Source: Chryseobacterium sp.
GTDB lineage: Bacteria; Bacteroidota; Bacteroidia; Flavobacteriales; Weeksellaceae
Direction of reading: 5' to 3'
Length of the DNA stretch: 64,000 nt
NCBI GenBank assembly: GCA_030146295.1
Contig: JASLCD010000356.1
Coordinates: 1 to 64,000, forward strand
Shown here: one piece after another, positions 1-8,082 of the stretch
Position numbering within the stretch: position 1 is the first letter of the stretch
Layout of the letters: each line of letters starts with the position of its first letter
Notes under the pieces: generated by a model
Told to the model about the DNA's origin: nothing
Database searches by the model: none
The model's input: the letters and a program-made list of their open reading frames with translations, nothing else
Program-made: the position numbers and the translations under genes

Positions 1-27
1 ATCGACTATTATTAACGCTTTTTTCAT
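1..27 (-). CDS. Start of a probable nicotinamidase / isochorismatase-family gene (cut by window edge)
   Basis: Read on the minus strand, an ATG at 25-27 opens nine codons, MKKALIIVD, running off the window. This matches the usual N-terminus of nicotinamidases (PncA), in which the Asp is the first catalytic residue, but other isochorismatase-fold hydrolases start the same way. A promoter-like sequence lies just upstream at 59-86. Only nine residues are visible, so the family is an inference. Confidence 0.5.
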
Positions 28-40
28 ATTTTGATTTCTC

Positions 41-107
41 GAATTTTTGATAAATTTACAAAACTAATCCTCAAAAATTTGTCCAAAACCGAATTATCGG
101 ACAAATC
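41..107. repeat. Repeated promoter element, copy 1
   Basis: The 20-mer GAATTTTTGATAAATTTACA at 41-60 recurs exactly at 1506-1525. In both copies ATCGGACAAATC follows 55-57 bases later (96-107 and 1563-1574). In this copy TTGTCC (79-84) and GGACAA (99-104) also form an inverted repeat. It overlaps the minus-strand promoter at 59-86. It may be a regulator-binding region duplicated on both sides of the helicase gene. Confidence 0.5.
59..86 (-). promoter_or_regulatory. Bacteroidota-type promoter for the left-edge gene
   Basis: On the minus strand TTG (84-86), a 17-base spacer and TAGTTTTG (59-66) match the Bacteroidota consensus TTG-N17-20-TAnnTTTG. The start codon at 27 lies about 30 bases downstream of the -7 box. 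Assigned by pattern only. Confidence 0.45.
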
Positions 108-242
108 GGCAAAATAATTTTTTTGGACTGATAGAATGTGGAGCTCAGCCATTAAAATAATCAAACTTTGTTTACAGAGTAATTGATTTTGGGAGACAAA
201 CCAAATATCAATAGCTTATCTTTGCAGCAAATAAGTATTTTT

Positions 243-1385
243 ATGTCATTTGAATCGTTAGGATTATCACACAATATTATTCGTTCTGTTAACAAACTAG
301 GGTATTTAAAACCATTCCCAATACAAGAGCAGGCAGTTCCTGTTATTTTGCAGGGAAAAGACCTGATGGGAATTGCACAGACAGGTTCGGGAAAAACGGC
401 TTGTTTTGTCATGCCCATTTTAGAAAAATTACAGAATTCGGAAGTAAAAAAAGACCGTAATGTTCAGGTTTTAATATTGGTTCCTACCCGCGAACTAGCC
501 ATTCAGATTGATGAAGTTTTCAGAGCTTTTACAGAAAATCTGAAACGGGAGATTCGTACAATGGCTGTGTATGGAGGGGTTTCTATCAATCCGCAGATGA
601 AAGGAATGTTCGGTGTAGAAGTTCTTATTGCGACTCCCGGACGTTTATTAGATTTAATTGACCATAATGCATTGAGTATTTCAGGGATTAAGCATTTGGT
701 AATTGATGAAGCAGATAAAATGTTTCAGCTGGGCTTCGGTGAAGAAATGAATAAGCTTTTTGCGATGATGCCTGTGGTGAAACAAACGACTTTGTTTTCA
801 GCGACTTTGAATGATAAGGTTTCTGAAATGAAAGAACGTCTATCTATCAACCCCACCATTATCGAAATAAAAAAAGAAGAAGTTGAAATTGATAATATCG
901 AACAGCTGGCATATCATGTTTCTCCTGAAAACAAAGGCCCTTTTTTACGGTATTTAATTAAAGAGAAAAAGGTTGAAAAAGCTTTGATCTTTGTCTCGTC
1001 TACAAGATCTGCGGATAATTTAGTTGAAAAACTTAAAAAGAACAAAATTAAAGCAGTGGCTATTCACAGCCAAAAATCACAGGGTGCCCGCAGAAATAAT
1101 CTGGAAGAGTTTAAAGTAAACGGAGCTCAGATTTTGGTAGCAACGGACCTGATTGGCCGTGGAATTCATATTGAATCATTACCCTGTGTGATCAATTACG
1201 AATTGCCGCGCTCACCTTTAGATTATATACACCGTATTGGGAGAACAGGGCGTGCCAATGAGAAAGGAACAGCAATTAGTATTCTCACAGATGATGAATT
1301 ACAGCACTTCAGGGTGATTCAGAAGAAAATGGGAAAAAAAGTACCCTTACAAAGAACAGAAGGTATTGATTTACACGGATATTAA
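243..1385 (+). CDS. DEAD-box ATP-dependent RNA helicase (RhlE-like)
   Basis: 380 aa ATP-dependent RNA helicase, expected to remodel RNA in the cytoplasm. All family motifs are present: Q motif (KPFPIQEQ, 23-30), motif I AQTGSGKT (45-52), PTRELA (81-86), TPGR (131-134), DEAD (155-158), SAT (186-188), motif V around 300-310 and HRIGRTGR (330-337). The basic C-terminal tail of many RhlE/RhlB proteins is almost absent, so this is a near-minimal core. The frame extends upstream to a TTG at 183, but the ATG at 243 begins the conserved MSFESLGLS region, and a -7-like TATCTTTG at 217-224 lies just before it. Confidence 0.93.
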   Translation: MSFESLGLSHNIIRSVNKLGYLKPFPIQEQAVPVILQGKDLMGIAQTGSGKTACFVMPILEKLQNSEVKKDRNVQVLILVPTRELAIQIDEVFRAFTENLKREIRTMAVYGGVSINPQMKGMFGVEVLIATPGRLLDLIDHNALSISGIKHLVIDEADKMFQLGFGEEMNKLFAMMPVVKQTTLFSATLNDKVSEMKERLSINPTIIEIKKEEVEIDNIEQLAYHVSPENKGPFLRYLIKEKKVEKALIFVSSTRSADNLVEKLKKNKIKAVAIHSQKSQGARRNNLEEFKVNGAQILVATDLIGRGIHIESLPCVINYELPRSPLDYIHRIGRTGRANEKGTAISILTDDELQHFRVIQKKMGKKVPLQRTEGIDLHGY

Positions 1386-1407
1386 TAGCTTATTTACTCT
1401 AACAAAG

Positions 1408-1439
1408 GCTTCAGTTTTACAGACTTGAAGCTTTTTTTT
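1408..1439 (+). terminator. Rho-independent terminator of the helicase gene
   Basis: GCTTCA (1408-1413) pairs with TGAAGC (1426-1431) and is followed by eight T residues, 23 bases after the helicase stop codon. Confidence 0.75.
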
Positions 1440-1505
1440 GGGTTGCACATTTAGCTTTATAAACTGTTATAAGTACAATTAATGCTTTATTTACTTTAGA
1501 TTCTT

Positions 1506-1574
1506 GAATTTTTGATAAATTTACACAAAATGATATTCGAAAAATTATCCCAGCAGGCGATAATCGGACAAATC
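1506..1574. repeat. Repeated promoter element, copy 2
   Basis: Second copy of the element at 41-107: the same exact 20-mer at 1506-1525 and ATCGGACAAATC at 1563-1574. It ends 32 bases before the bacillithiol-linked operon. No minus-strand gene starts beside this copy, unlike copy 1. Confidence 0.5.
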
Positions 1575-1606
1575 CGCAATATTTAAAAAATTAAAAATCT
1601 TGAGCA

Positions 1607-2143
1607 ATGAGTGATTTAGAGAAAAAAAAGTTTCCAATAGGCCCGTTTGAAGCTCCCGAGAACATCTGTGATACCACATTGGATACTTATATCAAAGTGA
1701 TCAAAGACTTTCCCGGCAGGCTAAAAAATCTCATTGAACATTTTACGGACGATCAATTAGATACTCCTTACAGAGAAGGAGGCTGGACAGTAAGGCAGCT
1801 TGTAAACCACCTTTCTGACAGTCATATGAATAGTTTTATACGTTTTAAACTGGCTCTTACTGAAGATAACCCTACTATAAAACCTTATGATGAAGCCAAA
1901 TGGGCTGAACTTCAGGACAGTTTCCATATGCCTGTAAAACCGGCTATGAGAATGCTGAAAGGAACACACCAAAGATGGGTTGTACTGCTTAAAAGCCTTA
2001 CGAATAAACAGTTTGAGAGAACTTTTCATCATCCGGAGCATAATAAAGATTACAATTTAAGAGACAGTCTGGCATTATATGTCTGGCATTGTAATCATCA
2101 TTTTGCTCATATTGAAAATCTGAAGAAAGAAAAAGGTTGGTAA
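1607..2143 (+). CDS. DinB/YfiT-family bacillithiol transferase-like protein (BstA-like)
   Basis: 178 aa protein of the DinB-like four-helix metalloenzyme fold, closest in pattern to YfiT/BstA. The likely metal ligands are H68 (in VNHLSDSH) and H161 and H165 (in WHCNHHFAH), at the spacing expected for that family. BstA-type enzymes move bacillithiol onto electrophiles for detoxification; this is family knowledge, not shown here. First gene of a tightly packed operon that also encodes YtxJ, which strengthens the bacillithiol link. Its stop overlaps the next coding sequence by seven bases. Confidence 0.8.
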   Translation: MSDLEKKKFPIGPFEAPENICDTTLDTYIKVIKDFPGRLKNLIEHFTDDQLDTPYREGGWTVRQLVNHLSDSHMNSFIRFKLALTEDNPTIKPYDEAKWAELQDSFHMPVKPAMRMLKGTHQRWVVLLKSLTNKQFERTFHHPEHNKDYNLRDSLALYVWHCNHHFAHIENLKKEKGW

Positions 2144-2598
2144 GGAAGAGTCTTAATAATCCTATCTATTATCAGGAAATTGTAGACAGAATTTCCAGGT
2201 TGTCTGAAAATTCCCCGGGGAAATGGGGGAAAATGGACGTATGTCAAATGCTAAAGCATTGTGATCTAGTTCTTCAGGTCGCTTTGAGAAAAGTAGAACT
2301 TCCCCATATCAATGTCTTGTATGAGACAATAGGGATCTTCACGAAAGCAGAAATGTATGTTTTCAATAATGGAATTCCCAGAAACATGCCTACTTTTCAA
2401 AAACTAATCGTTAATTTTGAGTGTGATTTTGATGAGTCAAAAACCAATCTGCTGAAAACGCTGGTGGAATTCCGGGAAGCTTGTGAAACAAACAATCTGC
2501 CGGATCATCACAGATTATTCGGAAACATGACTGAAAAAGACTGGACATTTTTGGAATATAAACATCTTGATCACCATCTAAAACAATTTAATGTATGA
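2137..2598 (+). CDS. DUF1569 (DinB-like) protein
   Basis: About 153 aa, resembling the DUF1569 family, which adopts a DinB-like helical bundle. Candidate metal-site histidines are in MLKHCD and the C-terminal LDHHLKQF. No ATG fits near the N-terminus. The best start is TTG at 2137, overlapping the preceding gene by seven bases, which suggests translational coupling; the first in-frame ATG (near 2233) would remove the conserved N-terminus. Substrate unknown. Its place between a BstA-like gene and ytxJ suggests a thiol-related role, which is inference. Confidence 0.7.
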   Translation: MVRKSLNNPIYYQEIVDRISRLSENSPGKWGKMDVCQMLKHCDLVLQVALRKVELPHINVLYETIGIFTKAEMYVFNNGIPRNMPTFQKLIVNFECDFDESKTNLLKTLVEFREACETNNLPDHHRLFGNMTEKDWTFLEYKHLDHHLKQFNV

Positions 2599-2975
2599 GT
2601 TTTTTTGATAAAATATTCGGTGGAAAAAATGAGACCCCTGACCAAAAATCATTCTGGAAAAAGATAGAGTCTGAAGAAGACCTTACAAAAGCTATAGAAG
2701 ATTCTTTTCAGAATAAGATTGCTATATTTAAACATTCAACAAGCTGTTTTATCAGCAGAACCGTGCTGAAGAATTTTGAAAAAGAAGTGGAAAGCTCAGA
2801 TCAGCCTGTCAATGTATATTACCTTGATCTGTTGGCACACAGATCTGTTTCCAATAAGATAGCAGCCGATTTTGAAATCAGACACGAAAGTCCGCAGCTG
2901 ATTGTAGTAGAGAACGGAAAGCCTGTAAACAACGCTTCACATCAGGATATTTCTTTAAGCCAGATTGTATCATGA
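2595..2975 (+). CDS. ytxJ: Bacillithiol-system redox protein YtxJ (monothiol bacilliredoxin-like)
   Basis: 126 aa thioredoxin-fold protein. The active-site segment FKHSTSCFIS carries a single Cys followed two residues later by Ser (CxxS), the monothiol pattern of YtxJ, thought to reduce bacillithiol mixed disulfides. The sequence IRHESPQLIVVENG supplies the usual cis-Pro loop of the fold. The start codon overlaps the previous stop (ATGA at 2595-2598), and its own stop overlaps the next start in the same way, so the four genes are very probably cotranscribed. Confidence 0.85.
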   Translation: MSFFDKIFGGKNETPDQKSFWKKIESEEDLTKAIEDSFQNKIAIFKHSTSCFISRTVLKNFEKEVESSDQPVNVYYLDLLAHRSVSNKIAADFEIRHESPQLIVVENGKPVNNASHQDISLSQIVS

Positions 2976-3568
2976 AGAATATAAATGATTATTTAGCCAA
3001 AGTTTTAAATGTTCCCCTTCAAAATGTGAACACCTGCAGCCTGCATTATGAAGTGAAGAAAATACCTAAAAACCAGTTTCTTCTTCAGTACGGCGAAATA
3101 TGCCGGCATATATTCTTTGTAGAAAAAGGGCTGTTGAAGATGTATTCTATTGATAAAAACGGAAAAGAACATATTATACAGTTTGCCCCTGAAAGCTGGC
3201 TGATTTCCGACCGAAGCAGTCTTTATTTCAATGAAAAATCCATTTATTATATAGAGGCGGTTGAAGATTCAGAAATCCTTTTTCTGCATCCTGATTTCTT
3301 TAATAAGCTGGTTGAACAGTTTCCCAACAGCATTGAAAGAAGTGATTTCCTGCTTCAGAAACATATCAGAAGCCTTCAAAACAGGATCAATTCTTTGTTG
3401 GGCGAAACGGCTGAAGAAAGATATATGAAATTTATTAAAATGTATCCGGATTTACTGTTGAGAGTTCCACAATGGATGATCGCTTCCTATCTGGGAATTA
3501 CTCCTGAGAGCCTTAGTCGTGTAAGAAAAGAGCTGGCGAGAAAAAATTTCGTTCCGGATAACAAGTAG
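2972..3568 (+). CDS. Crp/Fnr-family transcription regulator
   Basis: 198 aa. An N-terminal cyclic-nucleotide-binding-like beta barrel (about 25-120) is followed by a winged helix with recognition segment GITPESLSRVRKELA. The ESLSR pattern resembles the E..SR of FNR, which reads TTGAT half sites. Only two Cys (residues 22 and 43) are present, so there is no Fnr-type iron-sulfur motif. Last gene of the bacillithiol-linked operon, starting within an ATGA overlap with ytxJ. The ligand is unknown. Confidence 0.85.
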   Translation: MKNINDYLAKVLNVPLQNVNTCSLHYEVKKIPKNQFLLQYGEICRHIFFVEKGLLKMYSIDKNGKEHIIQFAPESWLISDRSSLYFNEKSIYYIEAVEDSEILFLHPDFFNKLVEQFPNSIERSDFLLQKHIRSLQNRINSLLGETAEERYMKFIKMYPDLLLRVPQWMIASYLGITPESLSRVRKELARKNFVPDNK

Positions 3569-3571
3569 GCA

Positions 3572-4984
3572 TCAGATCTTTTTCGCAAGATTTCCAACCT
3601 GTCTGAGTTTTGCCTGTGTATCTTCCGACCAGGGAAGTCCTATGCAGAGCCTCATACAGTTTTCAAACTGCTCCTGGAAGGTAAACATTCTTCCGGGAGC
3701 AATACTGATGTTTTGCTTGATGGCCAGATCATATAATTCTGTTGTCCGTATCTTCTTATCAAATTCTACCCATAAAGACAATCCTCCCTGCGGACGGCTG
3801 GTTTTGGTGCCTTCCGGGAAAGATTCCGCAATGGTCTGAACATAGTTCTGGTAATTGTTTTGCAGCGTTCTTCGGAGCTGCTGAAGATGTTTTTCATATT
3901 TTCCGGATTTCAGAAAGTTGGCTACAGCTTCATTGACAATTGAAATGGAGGAAGTAGAATGCAGGAGTTTAAGTTTCAGTATCTTGTCCTTATATTTTCC
4001 GGGAGCAATCCAGCCCACACGATAACCGGGAGCCAGAGTCTTTGAAATAGAGCTGCAATACAGCACATTTCCGTCTTTATCAAAAGATTTGCAGCATTTC
4101 GGACGAGTAGCCCCGAAATAAAGATCCCCATAGACATCATCTTCAATCAGTGGAATATTGTTTTCCGAAAGTATTTTTACAATTTCCTTTTTATTTTCGT
4201 CGGGCATACAGCTTCCCAAAGGTGAATTGAAGTTGGGAATAAGCAGGCAGATATCTATTTTGGGTATTACCTTTTTTAGAGCCTCAATTTCTATTCCGGT
4301 AGTAGGATGGGTAGGGAGTTCCAGTACTTTTAGACCCAATCCGTTTGCCAACTGTAAAATACCGGGATAGCAAGGACTTTCAATGGCAATGGTGTCGCCT
4401 GGTTTACCTAATGCCATCAAGCAGAAAGACAGGGCGTTCATTCCGCCATTGGTCGTAATAAGATCATGCTCGCTCAGATTTCCTCCCCATTGCAAAGACC
4501 GTATGGCAATCATTCTTCTTAACTTCAGATTTCCCTGAAGCTCTTCATACTCCGTACCGCCTTCTTTTAATTCCCTGATAGCATTTACGATTTCTTTTTT
4601 CAGTTTTGCCTGAGGCAGGAGATCCCCGGACGGAATTCCTATAGAGAAAAAGGTAAGGTCCTTTTTACCCATGTTTTCATATACTTTACTGATCAGCTCA
4701 TCCGGTTCATCATTATTGGCGATCAATGATGGACTGCTCACTTCCGGCAAAGGAAGTTTTGCGGATAATAACGGGCTCACAAAATAACCAGATTGCGGTT
4801 TGGATTCTACCAAAGACTGGGATTCCAGTTCCAGGAAAACACGTTTGGCTGTATTCATACTGACCTGATGTTCCTGGCATAGCATTCTTACCGAAGGAAG
4901 CTTGTCTCCGGTCTTTAAAATGCCATTCCTGATCTGTCTCGCAATACCGTCTGCAATTTCTGTATATAAAAACTCTTTGTGCAT
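3572..4984 (-). CDS. MocR/PdxR-family regulator (GntR winged helix fused to aminotransferase domain)
   Basis: 470 aa. A GntR-type winged helix (about 1-70) is joined to a fold-type I aminotransferase domain. PLP-site residues are visible: EDDVYGD around 281-287 and SSISKTLAPGYRVGW with Schiff-base Lys315. MocR proteins usually sense an amine or aldehyde through PLP and control a neighbouring gene. It is divergent from an EamA exporter gene 97 bases away, with direct repeats between them. Its stop lies four bases from the convergent Crp gene. Confidence 0.9.
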   Translation of the reverse strand: MHKEFLYTEIADGIARQIRNGILKTGDKLPSVRMLCQEHQVSMNTAKRVFLELESQSLVESKPQSGYFVSPLLSAKLPLPEVSSPSLIANNDEPDELISKVYENMGKKDLTFFSIGIPSGDLLPQAKLKKEIVNAIRELKEGGTEYEELQGNLKLRRMIAIRSLQWGGNLSEHDLITTNGGMNALSFCLMALGKPGDTIAIESPCYPGILQLANGLGLKVLELPTHPTTGIEIEALKKVIPKIDICLLIPNFNSPLGSCMPDENKKEIVKILSENNIPLIEDDVYGDLYFGATRPKCCKSFDKDGNVLYCSSISKTLAPGYRVGWIAPGKYKDKILKLKLLHSTSSISIVNEAVANFLKSGKYEKHLQQLRRTLQNNYQNYVQTIAESFPEGTKTSRPQGGLSLWVEFDKKIRTTELYDLAIKQNISIAPGRMFTFQEQFENCMRLCIGLPWSEDTQAKLRQVGNLAKKI

Positions 4985-4991
4985 ATCTTAA

Positions 4992-5054
4992 ACTGTGCTC
5001 ATGCAAATATACAAAACTGATACTGTGTTTATCAAATTATCCTTTCTAATTTTG
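4992..5054. promoter_or_regulatory. Candidate MocR operator and divergent promoters
   Basis: ACTGTGCTCAT (4992-5002) and ACTGTGTTTAT (5022-5032) are direct repeats 30 bases apart, the geometry known for GabR-type MocR operators. Between them, on the minus strand, lies TATATTTG (5004-5011), a -7 box for the regulator gene. TAATTTTG (5047-5054) is a -7 box for the EamA gene. Pattern evidence only. Confidence 0.5.
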
Positions 5055-5080
5055 AACCATCAATTAAAAACGTACTTAAA

Positions 5081-5965
5081 ATGATGACAAATCAACTATC
5101 AAAAGATGAAAATATAAGCGGATGGATCAATGGTTTTATTGGGGTTGTATTATTTAGTGGCGGTTTGCCTGCTACCAAATTAGCTGTAATGGAAATGAGC
5201 CCTACCTTCGTAACAATTGTTCGTGCAGCTGTTGCAGGGATATTAGCTCTTATCGTATTATGGCTGGGTAAAGAAAAGCGTCCTGTTAAAGCTCAGCTCA
5301 CTCCTTTACTCCTGGTTTCTCTTGGTTGTGTGATAGGCTTTCCGCTTTTGTCAGCATTGGCGCTTCAATATCTTACTTCGGCTCATTCTATTGTATTTCT
5401 GGGAATGCTGCCTTTGGCAACTGCAGTATTCGGAGTACTGCGTGGCGGTGAAAGACCACATCCCATATTTTGGTTTTTTTCAATTGTAGGTAGTCTTTTA
5501 GTCATTGGATATGCCGTTTCACAGGGAATATCTGCCTCACCAATGGGCGATATTCTGATGCTGCTGGCCGTTATTTTATGTGGTATGGGCTATGCTGAAG
5601 GTGCTAAACTGTCCAAAACACTAGGGGGCTGGCAGGTGATTTCCTGGGCATTGGTCCTGGCACTTCCTATTATGATTCCTTTATTTTTTATTTACTTTCC
5701 TGATGATATCCAGAATGTCAGTTTTCAGGGTTGGTTTGGGATGGCTTACATTTCTCTTTTCAGCATGTTTATTGGTTTTATTTTCTGGTATAAAGGATTG
5801 GCACAGGGTGGCATTGCTACTGTGGGGCAACTACAGCTGCTTCAGCCTTTCTTTGGGTTAGCTTTGGCTGCATGGCTTCTTCATGAGCAAGTGAGCATGG
5901 GAATGCTGGGGGTGACAGTGGGCGTGATATTATGTGTAGCAGGAACAAAGAAATTTGCGAAATAA
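5081..5965 (+). CDS. EamA/DMT-family transporter
   Basis: 294 aa inner-membrane protein with about ten hydrophobic segments arranged as two EamA repeats (about 17-140 and 150-290), the usual length for drug/metabolite transporter superfamily exporters. The substrate cannot be read from sequence. Pairing with a divergent MocR regulator is common for exporters of amino acids or amines. ATG codons lie at 5081 and 5084. Weakly similar half-repeats such as ALALQYLTSAHSIVFLG and FWYKGLAQGGIATVGQ support the duplication. Confidence 0.9.
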   Translation: MMTNQLSKDENISGWINGFIGVVLFSGGLPATKLAVMEMSPTFVTIVRAAVAGILALIVLWLGKEKRPVKAQLTPLLLVSLGCVIGFPLLSALALQYLTSAHSIVFLGMLPLATAVFGVLRGGERPHPIFWFFSIVGSLLVIGYAVSQGISASPMGDILMLLAVILCGMGYAEGAKLSKTLGGWQVISWALVLALPIMIPLFFIYFPDDIQNVSFQGWFGMAYISLFSMFIGFIFWYKGLAQGGIATVGQLQLLQPFFGLALAAWLLHEQVSMGMLGVTVGVILCVAGTKKFAK

Positions 5966-6051
5966 ATAAATATAAAGCATTATAAATTAAGTCATAAGAA
6001 AACGACTTCATAATAGTCTACCTTTGATCTATCACCACAAAATAGAACAGT

Positions 6052-6282
6052 ATGAAATTTATGATGTCAAGCCTTTTGATAGGAATTATTGTCCTGAGCT
6101 GCAAAAAAGAATCGAGGACAGAAACCCATGTTACTACAGACACAGTCATAGCTGATACCGTCAGGACAGACTCTGTTTCAATAAATCCAATCCCTTCCGA
6201 TACAGTGCGCGCTGATACGGTTTCCTCAAAAAAACGTACAGATACGGTAGGAAGTCCTAAAAATAAAATACCAAAAAAGTAG
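6052..6282 (+). CDS. Small Thr/Asp/Val-rich lipoprotein
   Basis: 76 aa. A hydrophobic signal ends in the lipobox VLSC (Cys17), so the mature protein should be lipidated and anchored outside the cytoplasm. The rest is a low-complexity run of DTV-type repeats (TDTV, ADTV, RTDSV) with a Lys-rich tail. A -7 box TACCTTTG lies at 6019-6026 and a hairpin at 6308-6338 follows. No function is recognised. Confidence 0.7.
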   Translation: MKFMMSSLLIGIIVLSCKKESRTETHVTTDTVIADTVRTDSVSINPIPSDTVRADTVSSKKRTDTVGSPKNKIPKK

Positions 6283-6307
6283 CAGCTTTTCCTGTAATTA
6301 CTTTGAA

Positions 6308-6338
6308 AAACCTGTTTTCACTTCATGAAAACAGGTTT
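6308..6338 (+). terminator. Terminator-like hairpin after the lipoprotein gene; 6339-6602 otherwise empty
   Basis: AAACCTGTTTTC (6308-6319) and GAAAACAGGTTT (6327-6338) form a perfect 12-bp stem with a 7-base loop, followed by an AT-rich tract. The rest of the interval up to 6602 is very AT-rich, holds the leader of the next gene, and shows no convincing coding sequence. Confidence 0.65.
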
Positions 6339-6602
6339 AATTATTTTGTATTCCGATCTATGATTGAAAACCAGAGATTTAAAAATGTGGTATCAAAAAA
6401 TCAATTTAATTGCGTTTTTAGTAATGATATCCAATCAATAAATGTAAAAACACTTAAATCTATTAAAAAATTTAACTTTTTTTAACTTTTAAAGTAAACA
6501 ATAAGGTGTAGTTTTTGCATGCAACATAGAATCGATTACCAATGATATTTTTACTAAGACTAAGAAGAGGAGAAGAAGAAAACAACGGCAAAAACGACTA
6601 TT

Positions 6603-7199
6603 ATGGTTATCGACGAGAACATTTTGATTTCAGCGGGAGCAGAAACGAGACACTATAGCCCTTCAGAAGTAATATTCTATGAGGGAGATATTCCTACTTA
6701 TTATTACCAGATTATTAAAGGAGAAATAAAACTCAACAATTATAATGAGGAAGGAAAAGAATTTATTCAGAATATATTATCAGATGGGGAAAGCTGTGGG
6801 GAATCTATTCTGTTTATAGAGAAACCTTATCCGATGAATGCTGAAGCCATTACAGAATGTAGTGTTCTGAGGCTTCACAAATCTGTCTTTTTCAATTTAC
6901 TGAACAAGTCTCCGGAATTATATATGGAGGTAAGTAACTTTCTTTCCGAGCGTCTTTATTATAAATTTATCATGATGCAGAACCTCTCATCTCAAAATCC
7001 TTCTATACGACTGAGAGGACTGATGGATTATCTTAAGAGTTTTCAAAAAGATATAAGCCCTTATTCTTTTTTGATCCCCCTAACCAGGCAGCAAATGGCG
7101 AGTCTTACAGGACTTTGTGTGGAAACTGCAATAAGAACGATTAAACATATGGAAAGAGATAAAATTGTGAAAATTGAAAATCGTAAAATTCTATACTAA
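6603..7199 (+). CDS. Crp/Fnr-family regulator, tandem copy 1
   Basis: 198 aa. A cyclic-nucleotide-binding-like barrel (about 15-115) precedes a winged helix whose recognition region, TRQQMASLTGLCVETAIRTIKHME, has a CRP-like ETxxR pattern. It is clearly paralogous to the next gene (shared IDENxL start, YYxxQIxxGxxKLNNYNExGKEFI, and ending xxxRKILY). The two probably arose by duplication and may respond to the same signal. They stand immediately upstream of the stress island. Confidence 0.87.
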   Translation: MVIDENILISAGAETRHYSPSEVIFYEGDIPTYYYQIIKGEIKLNNYNEEGKEFIQNILSDGESCGESILFIEKPYPMNAEAITECSVLRLHKSVFFNLLNKSPELYMEVSNFLSERLYYKFIMMQNLSSQNPSIRLRGLMDYLKSFQKDISPYSFLIPLTRQQMASLTGLCVETAIRTIKHMERDKIVKIENRKILY

Positions 7200-7250
7200 C
7201 CTTATTTCAGGCATATTATTTGTTTTTCATTAAAAAAATCCATTAAAATT

Positions 7251-7865
7251 ATGAAAACAATAAGCTGTATGAATATTGATGAAAATCTTCTATACTCTTT
7301 GGGTGCGGAAATCAGGGATTATAAAAAACGGGAAACGGTTTTTAAAGAAGGAGATCATGCACTTTATTATTTTCAGATCAGTGAAGGAAAAGTAAAGCTT
7401 AATAATTATAATGAAGATGGAAAAGAGTTTATCCATAATATTTTAGGCAAAAAACAGAGTTTTGGCGAGGCAATGCTTTTCCTGAGCCAGGATTATCCCA
7501 TCAATGCTATATGCCTTGAAGATTCCAGAATCATAAGACTTCCTAAAAATAACTTCTTTGAAATGATCAGCCAGCATCCTGATCTGTCCCTGGAAATGAA
7601 TGCCTGTTTTTCGCAGGAAATTTATTATAAATTGAAAATGATGCAGAGTCTGGCCTCTCAAAATCCTATGCAAAGACTGATAGGGCTACTGGATTACCTT
7701 AAAAGTTACCACGATGAAGAGTGTCATCACTGCTTTCATATCGCGTTTACAAGACAACAGATCGCCAATCTTACGGGCCTCCGTGTGGAAACTGTCATCA
7801 GAACCTTAAAAAAGATGGAGAAAGAGGGAAGCATTACTTTACAAGACCGAAAAATTTTATATTAA
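7251..7865 (+). CDS. Crp/Fnr-family regulator, tandem copy 2
   Basis: 204 aa paralogue of the preceding regulator, with the same barrel and a winged helix whose recognition region is TGLRVETVIRTLKKMEKEG. An internal ATG at 7269 aligns with the start of copy 1, so the first six residues may be dispensable. It lies 51 bases behind copy 1 without an obvious terminator, consistent with one transcript. No Fnr-type cysteine cluster is present. Confidence 0.87.
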   Translation: MKTISCMNIDENLLYSLGAEIRDYKKRETVFKEGDHALYYFQISEGKVKLNNYNEDGKEFIHNILGKKQSFGEAMLFLSQDYPINAICLEDSRIIRLPKNNFFEMISQHPDLSLEMNACFSQEIYYKLKMMQSLASQNPMQRLIGLLDYLKSYHDEECHHCFHIAFTRQQIANLTGLRVETVIRTLKKMEKEGSITLQDRKILY

Positions 7866-8082
7866 AATTGTTTAGCATGATTCAAGTCATAAAAAAACCG
7901 TTTATTAAGACATACATTTGATGTATAATTCTTCACTACATTCTTAATCCCTTAGTAAAAGGCACGCAAAAAAGCATTTGCTTTATAACTATTTTAAAAT
8001 TACCGACACCCAACTGTTGCCGTCTAATACTAGTCACGGACTGTAACACCCATCACTAAATATTAATATAAAAAATTCAGTT

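Noticed and set aside
183..242. Helicase start at TTG 183
   Set aside because: The added residues are not typical of the family, the ATG at 243 opens the conserved region, and a -7-like box lies at 217-224.
6303..6485. 60-codon frame on the plus strand
   Set aside because: Starts with TTG, is Phe/Asn/Lys-rich and overlaps a terminator hairpin; no domain or operon context.
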